64,000 bases of DNA from positions 682,001-746,000 of the forward strand of contig NZ_REFC01000012.1 of the NCBI RefSeq assembly GCF_003688405.1, written 5' to 3'. How positions within the stretch are numbered: the stretch's first letter is position 1; the number at the start of each line of letters is the position of its first letter. Of this stretch, positions 19,617-27,620 are shown piece by piece. The position numbers and the translations under genes were made by a program. The DNA is from Ulvibacter antarcticus. Its GTDB lineage: Bacteria; Bacteroidota; Bacteroidia; Flavobacteriales; Flavobacteriaceae. The notes beneath the pieces were generated by a model. The model was not told the DNA's origin. It ran no database searches and was given only the letters and a program-made list of their open reading frames with translations.

Positions 19617-20603
19617 TTATAAATTACGGGATTTTTTCATAACTTTTTCTAAAGGAACTACTAAATCTCTAATTATTTGTTCACCTAAGTCGTTATCGAT
19701 TAATGCGACTAAAATATACTTCCGTTTAGGACCCCATACTAATACTGAATCTGAATGGTAGTTTTTCCAAGATCCCGACTTTCTAAAAAGTCTGGCTTTA
19801 GGCGCCACTTTATCAAGTGTATTTACAAATTTGTGATGCAAACCAGGATTTTCCATAATGTCCAACATTTGCGCAGAACGTTCTTCGTTCACCAAATTAC
19901 CCATTGCCAATTGATAATAGAAACTACATACTTGTCGTGTAGTTGCAGCATGGCTTAATCCTTTCATAGGTTCTGGATGACGTTTTCCACCGGCAGCATA
20001 ACGTTTTCCAACCCAAAGTCCACCACCCTCTTCTTCATCATATAAATTATTCTCGGGCGTGCGGAGTACTGCTTCTATTTTTTCGTAACCAACACGGTCA
20101 ATCATTCGCGTTGTTGCCTGATTATTAGATTTGCTAATCATCAAGCGCATATCACTCTGGATTTCTTCGGAATCTTCCAGTTCACCTTTTTCCAAGGCAT
20201 CCATAGCTGCTAATAATACGGCGATCTTCGGAAGGCTTGCCGCGTACATCATATAGTCATCATTCAATCCAGCATAGCGTATATTGTTAAGATCTGATAG
20301 ATCTACAATACCAATACTCATTTGCTTATTTTGAACAAGACTCTTCCATGTTTTATTCGTGTAAATTTGTTTTTCAAGTAAGGAGTGTAAATCTTCAGAA
20401 TATAAATCGTTAATTTTTTCGATTTCACTATTAGAATGTATAGGAAGTTCCCTAATTATACCTGTTGACGGTTTGATCTCCGGATATGTAGCAATTGCCA
20501 TATCCATTTTGTTCTGCTTGAGGGGATATATTTGCGCTTCAGTAGCATGAATAGTAAAAAGCGCAATAAAAGAAAATAATTTAAAGGGAGTTTTTAAGTT
20601 CAT
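19617..20603 (-). CDS. Second class-A-beta-lactamase-like serine hydrolase
   Basis: This 328-residue protein has a signal peptide (about 1-23, ending ATEA). The SxxK motif is SLPK (MYAASLPKIAVLLAAM, near residue 125), the second motif is SNN (ISKSNNQATTRMI), and the third is KSG (LFRKSGSWKNYHSDSV). It is a paralogue of the 414-aa enzyme across the transporter gene, with the same SxxKIAVL context. It is the first gene of a two-gene minus-strand operon with the HEAT-tailed transporter. The Glu166-type deacylation residue cannot be assigned by eye. Confidence 0.82.
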   Translation of the reverse strand: MNLKTPFKLFSFIALFTIHATEAQIYPLKQNKMDMAIATYPEIKPSTGIIRELPIHSNSEIEKINDLYSEDLHSLLEKQIYTNKTWKSLVQNKQMSIGIVDLSDLNNIRYAGLNDDYMMYAASLPKIAVLLAAMDALEKGELEDSEEIQSDMRLMISKSNNQATTRMIDRVGYEKIEAVLRTPENNLYDEEEGGGLWVGKRYAAGGKRHPEPMKGLSHAATTRQVCSFYYQLAMGNLVNEERSAQMLDIMENPGLHHKFVNTLDKVAPKARLFRKSGSWKNYHSDSVLVWGPKRKYILVALIDNDLGEQIIRDLVVPLEKVMKKSRNL

Positions 20604-20656
20604 TTAAAACGTAGGGGTTAAATTATTAATTAGAGTTTATTTTTATAAAAATCAGA

Positions 20657-20664
20657 CAAATGTA
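20657..20664 (-). promoter_or_regulatory. Probable -7 box for the hydrolase-transporter operon
   Basis: CAAATGTA on the plus strand reads TACATTTG on the minus strand, a match to TAnnTTTG, 54 bases before the 328-aa hydrolase start. A -33 box is not clear. Confidence 0.4.
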
Positions 20665-20822
20665 TATTAAAGTTCTGATGTTTTAACTAACTAAACGTTA
20701 AATTGTTAGATTTGGTATGTCTGTTTTTTAATGACACTTAACTTTAACATACTATAGGCATCATTTTAAGGATAAGTGATTGAATAATAGATGATAAAAA
20801 AACCAAAAAAATTGCTTTGTTT

Positions 20823-21635
20823 TTATCGCTTCACCATAAATTCCATGTAGAAAATAAAGATAGCCATGACGAAAATAAAGTAACCAAATCCTTTCTTTAA
20901 TTTATTTCCATCGATAAAACTACTTAAGTAACTCCCAATGAAGATTCCAACCAACGATAGGCCTGTAAATGTTAACAAGAAGTTCCAATCGATATTCATA
21001 TTAAAAGCATCGCCAAAGAAAAATCCTAAAAGTGATTTTAAAGCAATAATGATTAAGGAAGTACCAATCGCTCTTTTCATTTCTAAGTTTGCAAGTAATA
21101 CCAATGCCGGGATAATCAAAAATCCACCACCAGCTCCAATAAGTCCGGTTACAGCTCCAACTATTACTCCTTCAATTATTATAAGTGGATAGTTATACTT
21201 TACTGAACCGCTTACTTTTTTATCACAATCCTTTCCATTTTTTAGCATAGAAAGAGCCGCTGGAATCATAAGAGCCGCAAACAGCCCGAACATTGCCATA
21301 CGTCTTGTCAACTCAAAATCGTTGAAGGTAAACAACACAGATGGTAAGGCGGGTATAACGTAATAACGAACTAAGGTAACTCCCAGCATGGCGGGAACTC
21401 CAAAAACTATGACCATGCGCCAGTCTACATATCCCTTCATGTGCTGTTTAATACCGCCTACAAGGGCGCTACAACCTACCACGAATAAAGAATATGCCGT
21501 GGCCACTTTTTCGTCAACTAAAAATAAATAAGCTAAGACCGGTACGGCGAGAATAGACCCTCCTCCACCAATAAGCCCAAGCGAAACACCAATAATTAAT
21601 GCACTGCAGTAACCTAATATTTCTATTAACTCCAT
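20823..21635 (-). CDS. TSUP family (TauE/SafE) anion exporter
   Basis: With the start at 21635 (MELIEILGYCSALIIG) the protein has 270 residues; seven more codons upstream are open but look non-coding. About eight membrane segments and the two internal-repeat motifs GLIGGGGSILAVPVL and GLIGAGGGFLIIPAL identify the TSUP/DUF81 family. Members export or import sulfite, sulfoacetate, thiosulfate or related anions. No sulfur gene is adjacent, so the substrate is open. Confidence 0.9.
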   Translation of the reverse strand: MELIEILGYCSALIIGVSLGLIGGGGSILAVPVLAYLFLVDEKVATAYSLFVVGCSALVGGIKQHMKGYVDWRMVIVFGVPAMLGVTLVRYYVIPALPSVLFTFNDFELTRRMAMFGLFAALMIPAALSMLKNGKDCDKKVSGSVKYNYPLIIIEGVIVGAVTGLIGAGGGFLIIPALVLLANLEMKRAIGTSLIIIALKSLLGFFFGDAFNMNIDWNFLLTFTGLSLVGIFIGSYLSSFIDGNKLKKGFGYFIFVMAIFIFYMEFMVKR

Positions 21636-21733
21636 ATTTATTTTTAATCTGTGCAAACCTACTATAATTAATTAAAACCTTTGGGATTGAATTTTATATA
21701 GATATAAGATTTGAGACCTGAGATATGAGATTA

Positions 21734-21772
21734 GGATGGTTGGATGGTTGGATGGTTGGATGGTTGGATGGT
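21734..21772. repeat. Tandem repeat of GGATGGTT, about 4.9 copies
   Basis: Five consecutive 8-bp units (the last incomplete) lie between the TSUP start and the end of the LytTR gene. Perfect copies suggest recent expansion and replication slippage. It lies about 100 bases upstream of the TSUP start codon, so an effect on that promoter is possible but not shown. Confidence 0.85.
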
Positions 21773-21852
21773 AAAAATAAAAATTTGAATTCTTAATTCT
21801 TAATTCTTGTTCTCGATACTATTTCTTTACGCTATCACTTCAAGAAATCACT

Positions 21853-21917
21853 CCTTCTCGATACAATTACAAAACTCCTTTTAGTCATTTTGTAATCACT
21901 CGAAGTGACAATAGAGG
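21853..21917. repeat. Palindromic intergenic repeat
   Basis: ATTACAAAA (21866-21874) and TTTTGTAAT (21888-21896) form a hairpin inside a stretch starting TTCTCGATAC and ending CTCGAAGTGACAATAG. Similar CTCGATAC...CGAAGTGACA units are common as dispersed intergenic repeats in flavobacteria as far as I recall. Only one full copy is in this window. Confidence 0.4.
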
Positions 21918-21965
21918 AGTTTCACTTATTTTTTCTTCTTCCTTCTTACTTCTGAATTCTGAATT

Positions 21966-22643
21966 TCAAAACAACTCCTTTTTTACATTATCATAATAAG
22001 AATCACTTACTGCAATTGTAATATCACCCAGTAACAGATCTCTCCCTTTTAAACCTGAAACCTTATTCTTATTTACAATAAATGATCTGTGAACTCGCAT
22101 AAAATCTGAAGCCGGCAAAGAATTTTCTAAAGACTTCAAACTTTGATATGACATGATCTTCTTGTCTTTCATATAAAACGTCACATACTCACTATCACTT
22201 TTTATATAAAGAATATCTTCTGTTTGGACTTTATGAAGGTCATACCCGGATTTTATAGTTAGGGTATCAGTTGTTTTTTCTGAAATGCCTTCCGAAGTAC
22301 TTTTAACCTTATTAACCGCAGTTAGAAAACGTTCGAAGGTGATTGGTTTTAAGAGATAATCAATTGCATTTAACTCGAAACCATCCAGAGCATATTCTGA
22401 ATAGGCGGTTGTAAAAATAACACGGGTATTTGAAGGCACTAACTTAGCGAAATCGGTACCTTTTAGTTGTGGCATCTGAATATCTAAGAAAACAACATTT
22501 ATAACTTCCGACTTCAAAATTGCCAAGGCGTCCAACGGATTCTCAAATTCACCTATAGAAACCAAAAAATCTAATTTATCTACATAACTCTTCAGCAAGG
22601 TTCTTGCTAATTCTTCGTCGTCTATGATGATACAGTTAAGCAT
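21966..22643 (-). CDS. LytTR response regulator
   Basis: This 225-residue regulator has an N-terminal receiver domain (IIDDEELARTLL, phospho-acceptor Asp in VVFLDIQMPQLKG, conserved Lys in YLLKPI) and a C-terminal LytTR DNA-binding domain (about 125-225, KVQTEDILYIKSDSEYVTFY and FMRVHRSFIVN). It pairs with the LytS-type kinase upstream on the same strand. Its start codon is directly preceded by a 7-bp tandem repeat that forms the whole proximal leader, which could make its translation variable. Confidence 0.94.
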   Translation of the reverse strand: MLNCIIIDDEELARTLLKSYVDKLDFLVSIGEFENPLDALAILKSEVINVVFLDIQMPQLKGTDFAKLVPSNTRVIFTTAYSEYALDGFELNAIDYLLKPITFERFLTAVNKVKSTSEGISEKTTDTLTIKSGYDLHKVQTEDILYIKSDSEYVTFYMKDKKIMSYQSLKSLENSLPASDFMRVHRSFIVNKNKVSGLKGRDLLLGDITIAVSDSYYDNVKKELF

Positions 22644-22707
22644 TGGTTATTGGTTATTGGTTATTGGTTATTGGTTATTGGTTATTGGTTATTGGTTATT
22701 GGTTATT
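22642..22707. repeat. 7-bp tandem repeat (AATAACC on the coding strand), about 9 copies, at a start codon
   Basis: ATTGGTT units run without interruption from inside the start codon of the LytTR gene at 22643 to 22707. On the gene's strand they read as repeated AATAACC ending in AATAACCAATG. The unit length of seven and near-perfect copies make slippage likely. The repeat sits where a ribosome binds, so copy number could tune expression rather than change frame. Confidence 0.9.
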
Positions 22708-22758
22708 TAAAAGAATTGAAAAATAGTTTACAAATTGTGGGAAAACATCCCTTCCCAG

Positions 22759-22778
22759 CCTTCCCTTTAAAGGGAAGG
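22759..22778. repeat. 20-bp perfect palindrome between the kinase and regulator genes
   Basis: CCTTCCCTTTAAAGGGAAGG is self-complementary over its full length and lies just after the kinase stop. It resembles short dispersed palindromes seen in flavobacterial genomes and may act as an RNA hairpin separating expression of the two genes. Confidence 0.5.
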
Positions 22779-22792
22779 AGCTAATATTCTAT

Positions 22793-23860
22793 TCATGATG
22801 TCTTAATTTTTAAAATCAAGGACACTTTAAATACATTTTTTTCTTCTGAAATTTTTAAATCATGCTGTTCAGGATATAAGATAGACAATCGCTTCTTAAC
22901 GTTCTCCAGTCCGATCCCTCCTACTTCATCTTTGGCAATTCCATTTTCAGCAATGGTGTTTTCAACTTCAAAAGAAACCTCATCATCTTTTACATCAATT
23001 TTTATTTTAATATACGTATTATCAACAGCTTCAATATTACTATGCTTAAATGCATTCTCAACAAAGGGAATTAGCAGCATGGGAGCAATTGTTATGGTTG
23101 AATCAGAAATATTGAATTGCGTCTCAATCGGATAGTTTTTACTACTCTTCAGAACAAATAATTTAATGTAATCTTCTATGTAAGCAACCTCCTTTTGTAA
23201 AGAAACCAGTGGCTTTTCACAATCATACAATACATAACGCAACATATTAGACAAATAACTAATACTCTCTTGAGTTCTTTTGGAATCTATGGCAGATAAA
23301 GCATAAATATTATTTAAAGCATTAAACAGGAAATGCGGATTGATCTGAGACTTCAAAAGCTTTAACTCTGTTTCTAGATTTTCAGTTTTACTTAAAATAA
23401 GGGCTTCCTCTTTTACCTTGGCGAATAAAAACACTTCTATTACAGTTGTTAAAAAAAATGTAAGGCAAAGGATCAAGAAGTTTACAAGAAATGATCTGTT
23501 TAGTATTCTTCCCAATGGCGTTAACCTGGCTCTCGGCATTGGCGGACGTTTATGTGAGAGTTCGGTTGGAAGGTTCGGGGGAAGGTCCGGAGATGGAAAT
23601 GCAAATGAAAACTGATACGCCAGAAAGGCACAAACTAAAATTGAGGCAAATCCAAGTCCGATAAATAGGTAATTGTTCTTTTTAGATAGAATTCGGGGAG
23701 CTAAAGTGTAAGTCACCCACACAATTATTACAATTTGTATAACAAGGATCTCTAGATTTTGTTCGAGGAATTTCAGCTTATCTTCGTGGCCAAGTGCCAT
23801 GATAAGCCAGACTACAGCCCAAAACAAGATTAAAAATATAATTCTTTTTAATTCCTTCAT
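22793..23860 (-). CDS. LytS-type sensor histidine kinase
   Basis: This 355-residue kinase has four membrane segments (about 7-25, 37-55, 68-90 and 128-152). The His_kinase phospho-acceptor region is LKSQINPHFLFNALNNIYALS, with the conserved His near 178, and a HATPase domain follows (LIPFVENAFKHSN and GGIGLENVKKRL). It has no periplasmic sensor domain, only a proline-rich loop (about 90-120), so the signal may be sensed in the membrane. It is the cognate of the LytTR regulator downstream. Confidence 0.94.
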   Translation of the reverse strand: MKELKRIIFLILFWAVVWLIMALGHEDKLKFLEQNLEILVIQIVIIVWVTYTLAPRILSKKNNYLFIGLGFASILVCAFLAYQFSFAFPSPDLPPNLPTELSHKRPPMPRARLTPLGRILNRSFLVNFLILCLTFFLTTVIEVFLFAKVKEEALILSKTENLETELKLLKSQINPHFLFNALNNIYALSAIDSKRTQESISYLSNMLRYVLYDCEKPLVSLQKEVAYIEDYIKLFVLKSSKNYPIETQFNISDSTITIAPMLLIPFVENAFKHSNIEAVDNTYIKIKIDVKDDEVSFEVENTIAENGIAKDEVGGIGLENVKKRLSILYPEQHDLKISEEKNVFKVSLILKIKTS

Positions 23861-24051
23861 ACCGCAAATTAAAGTAAAATAAAAGTAATGATTATCAAAA
23901 TATAGCTACTTGAAAAGGTTTAATAGAACCGTTCACTGAATTGATAAGCCGATTCACATAAAACATCCTATTGTCTACTGAATATCTGTAATACACATTA
24001 ATCCATTCTCGACCTTTGATGTCATAATAGAGAATTTAAAACAGTAATATC

Positions 24052-24345
24052 ATGAAAAATATCAATTTAAAAACAGTTACAATGACCCTTGGCTTTTTAT
24101 GCTTCGGAATTGCTTTTACAAATGCACAACCTAGTGGTGAACGATCTCAAAAAGCTCCAAGCTTCAGTGAGTTGGTTGAAAAAATGGATTCCAATAAAGA
24201 CGGAAAACTTTCCGAAGACGAATTAAAGGGACCCCTAAAGGAAAATTTCGCAAAGGTGGATACTGATGAAGACGGCTTTATTTCCGAGGAAGAATTTAAT
24301 AAAGCTCCTAAGCTAAAAGGAAGAGAGAAACGTCAGAAGAGTTAA
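24052..24345 (+). CDS. Exported EF-hand protein
   Basis: A 97-residue protein with a signal peptide (about 1-26, ending NAQ) and two EF-hand loops, DSNKDGKLSEDE and DTDEDGFISEEE, both with full Ca-binding positions. The tail is basic (LKGREKRQKS). Small periplasmic Ca-binding proteins like this are common in the group; the role is unknown. It is divergent from the histidine kinase, with 191 bases between them, and is followed by a terminator. Confidence 0.88.
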   Translation: MKNINLKTVTMTLGFLCFGIAFTNAQPSGERSQKAPSFSELVEKMDSNKDGKLSEDELKGPLKENFAKVDTDEDGFISEEEFNKAPKLKGREKRQKS

Positions 24346-24398
24346 AAGAATAAATTTAAAAATTAAAGGTTTTCATTATTTAGTTGGTTGTTAGAGAG

Positions 24399-24430
24399 AA
24401 GCTTCGTAAGAAATTACGAAGCTTTGTTTT
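24399..24430 (+). terminator. Intrinsic terminator after the EF-hand gene
   Basis: AAGCTTCGTAA (24399-24409) pairs with TTACGAAGCTT (24414-24424) around a GAAA tetraloop, followed by TGTTTT. Confidence 0.88.
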
Positions 24431-24468
24431 AAACCGGATTTTTTTGAAAAGTAATAAAAGCACCAAGG

Positions 24469-25218
24469 ATGAGGCTATTAAGAAACATTAGAAGAAAATT
24501 AGTTGACTCGGGAAAATTTAAAAGTTACCTGATATATGCATTTGGAGAAATACTATTAATTGTTATCGGGATTTTAATAGCATATAAGATTAGTGATTTA
24601 AACGAAATAAGAAAGAATAGAATAGTTGAGATTAAGATCTACGAAAGTCTGTATGAGGAATTGCATACCAACTTAAACGTTTTAGATAGCGCTATCGTTC
24701 GATATGGTAATAACTCACTCGCACTGGAGAGTTCACTTTACTACGTCGGTCCAAAATCGGGAAATTTAACGCAAGAAACAAAAGATATAATCGTACAGAT
24801 AAAATTTAGAAATACGAATTTGAGAAATGAAGCACTGAATTCAATTAATAATACCAACAAATTTGAATTTCTCGAAAACGACTCTTTAAAAGAATTAATT
24901 GCAGCATATCCTAATGAAATGAACGTATATAATATTCAGGAAGTAAAGATTATGAATATTGTACAAAATCGATTGCAACCGGTGATTGAAAAACACATTT
25001 CATTAATCGATTTACTTCCGAAGGAAAATAAAAAGTATAACCATATCAAGAACTTTGGGCAGCAATCAAATTATTCAGATTTATTAAATAGCAGGGAATA
25101 TCAGAACAGTGTAATTGATCAATTGTTACAAACTCAAATTCAATTAACATATGCGAAAAAACTTAGGAATAAAACAGAAACACTTGCAATTAAATTAAAG
25201 AAGGAATTAAAAGGATAA
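24469..25218 (+). CDS. DUF6090 family membrane-anchored protein
   Basis: A 249-residue protein with the characteristic start RNIRRKLVDSGKFKSYLIYA, then one membrane helix (about 25-45, FGEILLIVIGILIAYKI), then NEIRKNR and a helical soluble domain. This is the layout of DUF6090 proteins, often multicopy in Flavobacteriaceae, of unknown function. It sits alone after the EF-hand terminator. Confidence 0.82.
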   Translation: MRLLRNIRRKLVDSGKFKSYLIYAFGEILLIVIGILIAYKISDLNEIRKNRIVEIKIYESLYEELHTNLNVLDSAIVRYGNNSLALESSLYYVGPKSGNLTQETKDIIVQIKFRNTNLRNEALNSINNTNKFEFLENDSLKELIAAYPNEMNVYNIQEVKIMNIVQNRLQPVIEKHISLIDLLPKENKKYNHIKNFGQQSNYSDLLNSREYQNSVIDQLLQTQIQLTYAKKLRNKTETLAIKLKKELKG

Positions 25219-25591
25219 ATTTTTTCCTGTCAGAGTTTATAGAGAAGTTAAATAAAATACTAAATCCGATTATTATGACTAAAAACCCACATAAACAGGA
25301 GAAAATGCAGCCTTCTAAAGTTCGATAATTTCTGTTCACCAGACAAGATCCGCTGTTTACTTAAAAGTTTCGGGGATTCGCTGATTGGAAGATTTTGTCA
25401 TCTAAATCAAGACTACCTTTAACTTATGATTAAAGAAAATTAAGTGTTCACTTTAAAAAAAGAGATTATGAAAATGACAAGATTATTTAATAAAAACTCC
25501 CATTTCGTTCCCGCGGGTTCAGACTTGGTTGCAGTTATCGAACTTAAAGCAAAACCCGCACACATATATAATAATCTAAATAAAGAAAAAA
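25219..25591. other. Spacer of 373 bases, mostly without a gene
   Basis: Between the DUF6090 and YHYH genes. The only candidate is a 46-codon frame at 25468-25608, entered separately. The rest is AT-rich sequence with no hairpin or promoter box I would defend. Confidence 0.4.
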
Positions 25592-25608
25592 ATGAAAATT
25601 ACATTTAA
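25468..25608 (+). CDS. Possible 46-aa leader ORF overlapping the YHYH gene start
   Basis: This frame opens with MKMTRLFNKN after an AAAGAGATT leader, runs 46 codons and ends 17 bases inside the YHYH gene. The overlap would allow translational coupling. The middle (VAVIELKAKPAHIYNNL) is protein-like, but there is no recognised family and the length is within chance range. Confidence 0.25.
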   Translation: MKMTRLFNKNSHFVPAGSDLVAVIELKAKPAHIYNNLNKEKNENYI

Positions 25609-26332
25609 ATTCTTATCCTTTACTGTATTCTCATTAGCAGCTTTTATGGCATGTTCAAGTGACGATTCAACGTCTCAAGATGACGATGAGGCAGTAACTG
25701 AATTACATGCGGCTTTTGCAGCATTTAATTCCGACGCAACTACTATCTATTTGGATGGATCGAATGTAGTTATTGAAACCACAGGCTTACCAAATCACGA
25801 AAGTGTTTATTGGGGTGTAGGTAATGCGCTTTACAGGGATGAACCTACTGTTCAGGTTACGCCAAGTATTATGTCCAGTAATAACAATGCGACTACAATT
25901 ACTGTAGATGCAACGCCAAATTTAAGTGGAAGTACTGTAGCTACCCAGTTAAATACAATTGGGATTGCGGTGAGTGGTGCCTCAATTTTTAACGATCAGG
26001 AAGGTGGAGGGGCCTTGGATCAGGCAGCGGGCAGTTTAGATTGGACGGGAGCACATATTGGCCCTGGAGTGTATCACTATCATTTAGAGCCTAAAGCCTT
26101 TACCGATGATGACGAAAATTTGGTAGGTATCTTATTGGATGGTGTTTTTCTCTACGGAAGAAAATGTAACTCCACCGGGACGTATCCAACAGATTTGGAT
26201 GCTTCAGGAGGGCACACGACTACCACGCAATATACTATAGGTGATGAAGAATACCATTACCATATAATTAATGAATTGTATTCAAACACCGGGTCATATA
26301 TAGCTTTCGCCGGACCTTACCAAGGATATTAA
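25592..26332 (+). CDS. YHYH domain lipoprotein
   Basis: A 246-residue lipoprotein (lipobox FMACS, Cys21) with an acidic linker and two YHYH signatures: GVYHYHLEPKAF and EEYHYHIINE. The GILLDGVFLYGRK stretch between them is also typical. YHYH proteins are exported and common in marine bacteria; their histidine pairs suggest metal binding, but no activity is established that I know of. Three bases separate it from the MORN-type gene, which overlaps the SCO gene, so these form an operon. Confidence 0.88.
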   Translation: MKITFKFLSFTVFSLAAFMACSSDDSTSQDDDEAVTELHAAFAAFNSDATTIYLDGSNVVIETTGLPNHESVYWGVGNALYRDEPTVQVTPSIMSSNNNATTITVDATPNLSGSTVATQLNTIGIAVSGASIFNDQEGGGALDQAAGSLDWTGAHIGPGVYHYHLEPKAFTDDDENLVGILLDGVFLYGRKCNSTGTYPTDLDASGGHTTTTQYTIGDEEYHYHIINELYSNTGSYIAFAGPYQGY

Positions 26333-26335
26333 ATT

Positions 26336-26959
26336 ATGAAACCATTTCTTATCATCATACTCGCATTGTTTTTATGCACCAGCTGTTCTGAAGCTTTAAC
26401 AGATAGAACGGAAGCTGCTACTAATATGGTTGAAGAAGCCATAGTGATTGTAAAATTGGAGGTTTTGAAAGAGGAATTGGTATTAAATCAAACGGAAGGA
26501 ATATGGTATTACAAGGAGAAAGCTTATAATGGTTTCTCCTTAAAATACCATAACAACGGTACTTTAGCTGAAAAACTAGGGTTCTATAATGGCAAACGGG
26601 AAGGTGTGGCTAGAAGATGGTCTGAAAATGGTGTCCTTCGTGAAGAATTCTATTATAAACAAAACCGTATGATAGGGATCTACAAAAGTTGGTGGGAAAA
26701 TGGCGTATTGGCTTTAGAATCAAAGTATGTCGATGGTAAAATCAACGGCATTGCCAAGGAATGGTATCCGAACGGCCAATTGTCTAAAGAACGTCAGCTC
26801 GTCGATGGAAATGAAGACGGTTTGCAAAAAGCCTGGTTGGAAAATGGAAGCCTATACGTTAATTATGAAGCCAAAAACGGACGAATCTTCGGAATGAGAA
26901 GAGCTAATTCATGTTATACATTAAAAAATGAAGTTATTAATAGAGATGAAAAAATATAG
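26336..26959 (+). CDS. MORN-repeat (YwqK-like) lipoprotein
   Basis: A 207-residue lipoprotein (lipobox FLCTSC) with four to five MORN_2 repeats of the type W-NG-L-x-G: SLKYHNNGTLAEKLGFYNGK, RWSENGVLREEFYY, WWENGVLALESKYVDGK, WYPNGQLSKERQLVDG and WLENGSLYVNY. Databases often label these YwqK-type antitoxin, but there is no toxin partner here, so I would not call it an antitoxin. Its 3' end overlaps the SCO gene. Confidence 0.83.
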   Translation: MKPFLIIILALFLCTSCSEALTDRTEAATNMVEEAIVIVKLEVLKEELVLNQTEGIWYYKEKAYNGFSLKYHNNGTLAEKLGFYNGKREGVARRWSENGVLREEFYYKQNRMIGIYKSWWENGVLALESKYVDGKINGIAKEWYPNGQLSKERQLVDGNEDGLQKAWLENGSLYVNYEAKNGRIFGMRRANSCYTLKNEVINRDEKI

Positions 26960-27620
26960 CCTGTTGTTGATTTTGGTATTGATCTCTTTTACAAGTTGTA
27001 AAAATGAGGTCAAAAAGGAGAACCTTGCTATTGTTGAAACCAGCAGAGTGGCTCACCTTCCCTATTACGATGAAGAGTCGTTTACACCTAAGTGGATAAC
27101 TCCTGGTACTTCGGAAGAAAAAGATTTTCATAAGATCCCCGATTTTGAATTGACAAACCAGTTGGGAGAAATTGTAAATCAAAAAACTTTTGAAAACAAG
27201 ATCTATGTAACGGATTTCTTCTTTACGATTTGCCCCGGCATTTGTCCGCAAATGACAGATCATATGCACCAGATACAGGAAGAATTTAAGAATGATGATG
27301 ATGTCCTTTTACTTTCACATTCGGTGATGCCATCGACAGATTCGGTGTCTGTTTTGAGGGAATATGCTAATACCCACGAAGTAATTGACGACAAATGGCA
27401 TTTGGTAACCGGCGAGAAAACTGAAATCTATAGCCTCGGAAGAGATCAATATTTCGTAGAAAACGATATGGGAGTACCAAAAGACCTAAACGATTTTCTA
27501 CATACCGAAAACTTCTTGCTCATCGACAAGAACAAGCATATCCGTGGTATTTACAATGGACTAAACCGAGCTTCCATTGCTCAATTAATTACCGATATTA
27601 AAGCCCTTAAATTAGAGTAG
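26946..27620 (+). CDS. SCO1/SenC family copper-chaperone-like protein
   Basis: I start it at the ATG at 26946 (MKKYSLLLILVLISFTSC), giving 224 residues and a clean lipobox; an in-frame ATG lies six codons earlier. The thioredoxin-like domain has the copper-binding CPGIC pair (FFTICPGICPQMTDHM), the LLSHSVMPSTDS strand, and the distal His in FLHTENFLLIDKN. SCO proteins deliver copper to cytochrome oxidase or reduce its cysteines. The start overlaps the MORN gene by 14 bases. Its partnership with a His-rich YHYH protein hints at copper handling. Confidence 0.9.
   Translation: MKKYSLLLILVLISFTSCKNEVKKENLAIVETSRVAHLPYYDEESFTPKWITPGTSEEKDFHKIPDFELTNQLGEIVNQKTFENKIYVTDFFFTICPGICPQMTDHMHQIQEEFKNDDDVLLLSHSVMPSTDSVSVLREYANTHEVIDDKWHLVTGEKTEIYSLGRDQYFVENDMGVPKDLNDFLHTENFLLIDKNKHIRGIYNGLNRASIAQLITDIKALKLE

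Larger units (their letters stand above)
21657..21965. other. Gene-free spacer with short repeats
   Basis: This 309-base stretch separates the TSUP gene from the LytTR gene. It contains the 8-bp tandem repeat at 21734-21772, a doubled TTCTTAA run near 21790-21810, and the hairpin-bearing repeat at 21853-21917. No gene is seen. Confidence 0.5.

Noticed and set aside
15520-20603. Antibiotic-resistance beta-lactamases
   Set aside because: SxxK, SNN and KSG motifs show the fold, but length, inserts and the neighbouring dikinase and carrier do not suggest a resistance role.
22642-22707. CRISPR-like repeat
   Set aside because: The units are 7 bp with no spacers; this is a simple tandem repeat.
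26336-26959. YwqK-type antitoxin function
   Set aside because: The label comes from MORN repeats only; there is no toxin gene beside it, and the protein is a lipoprotein.
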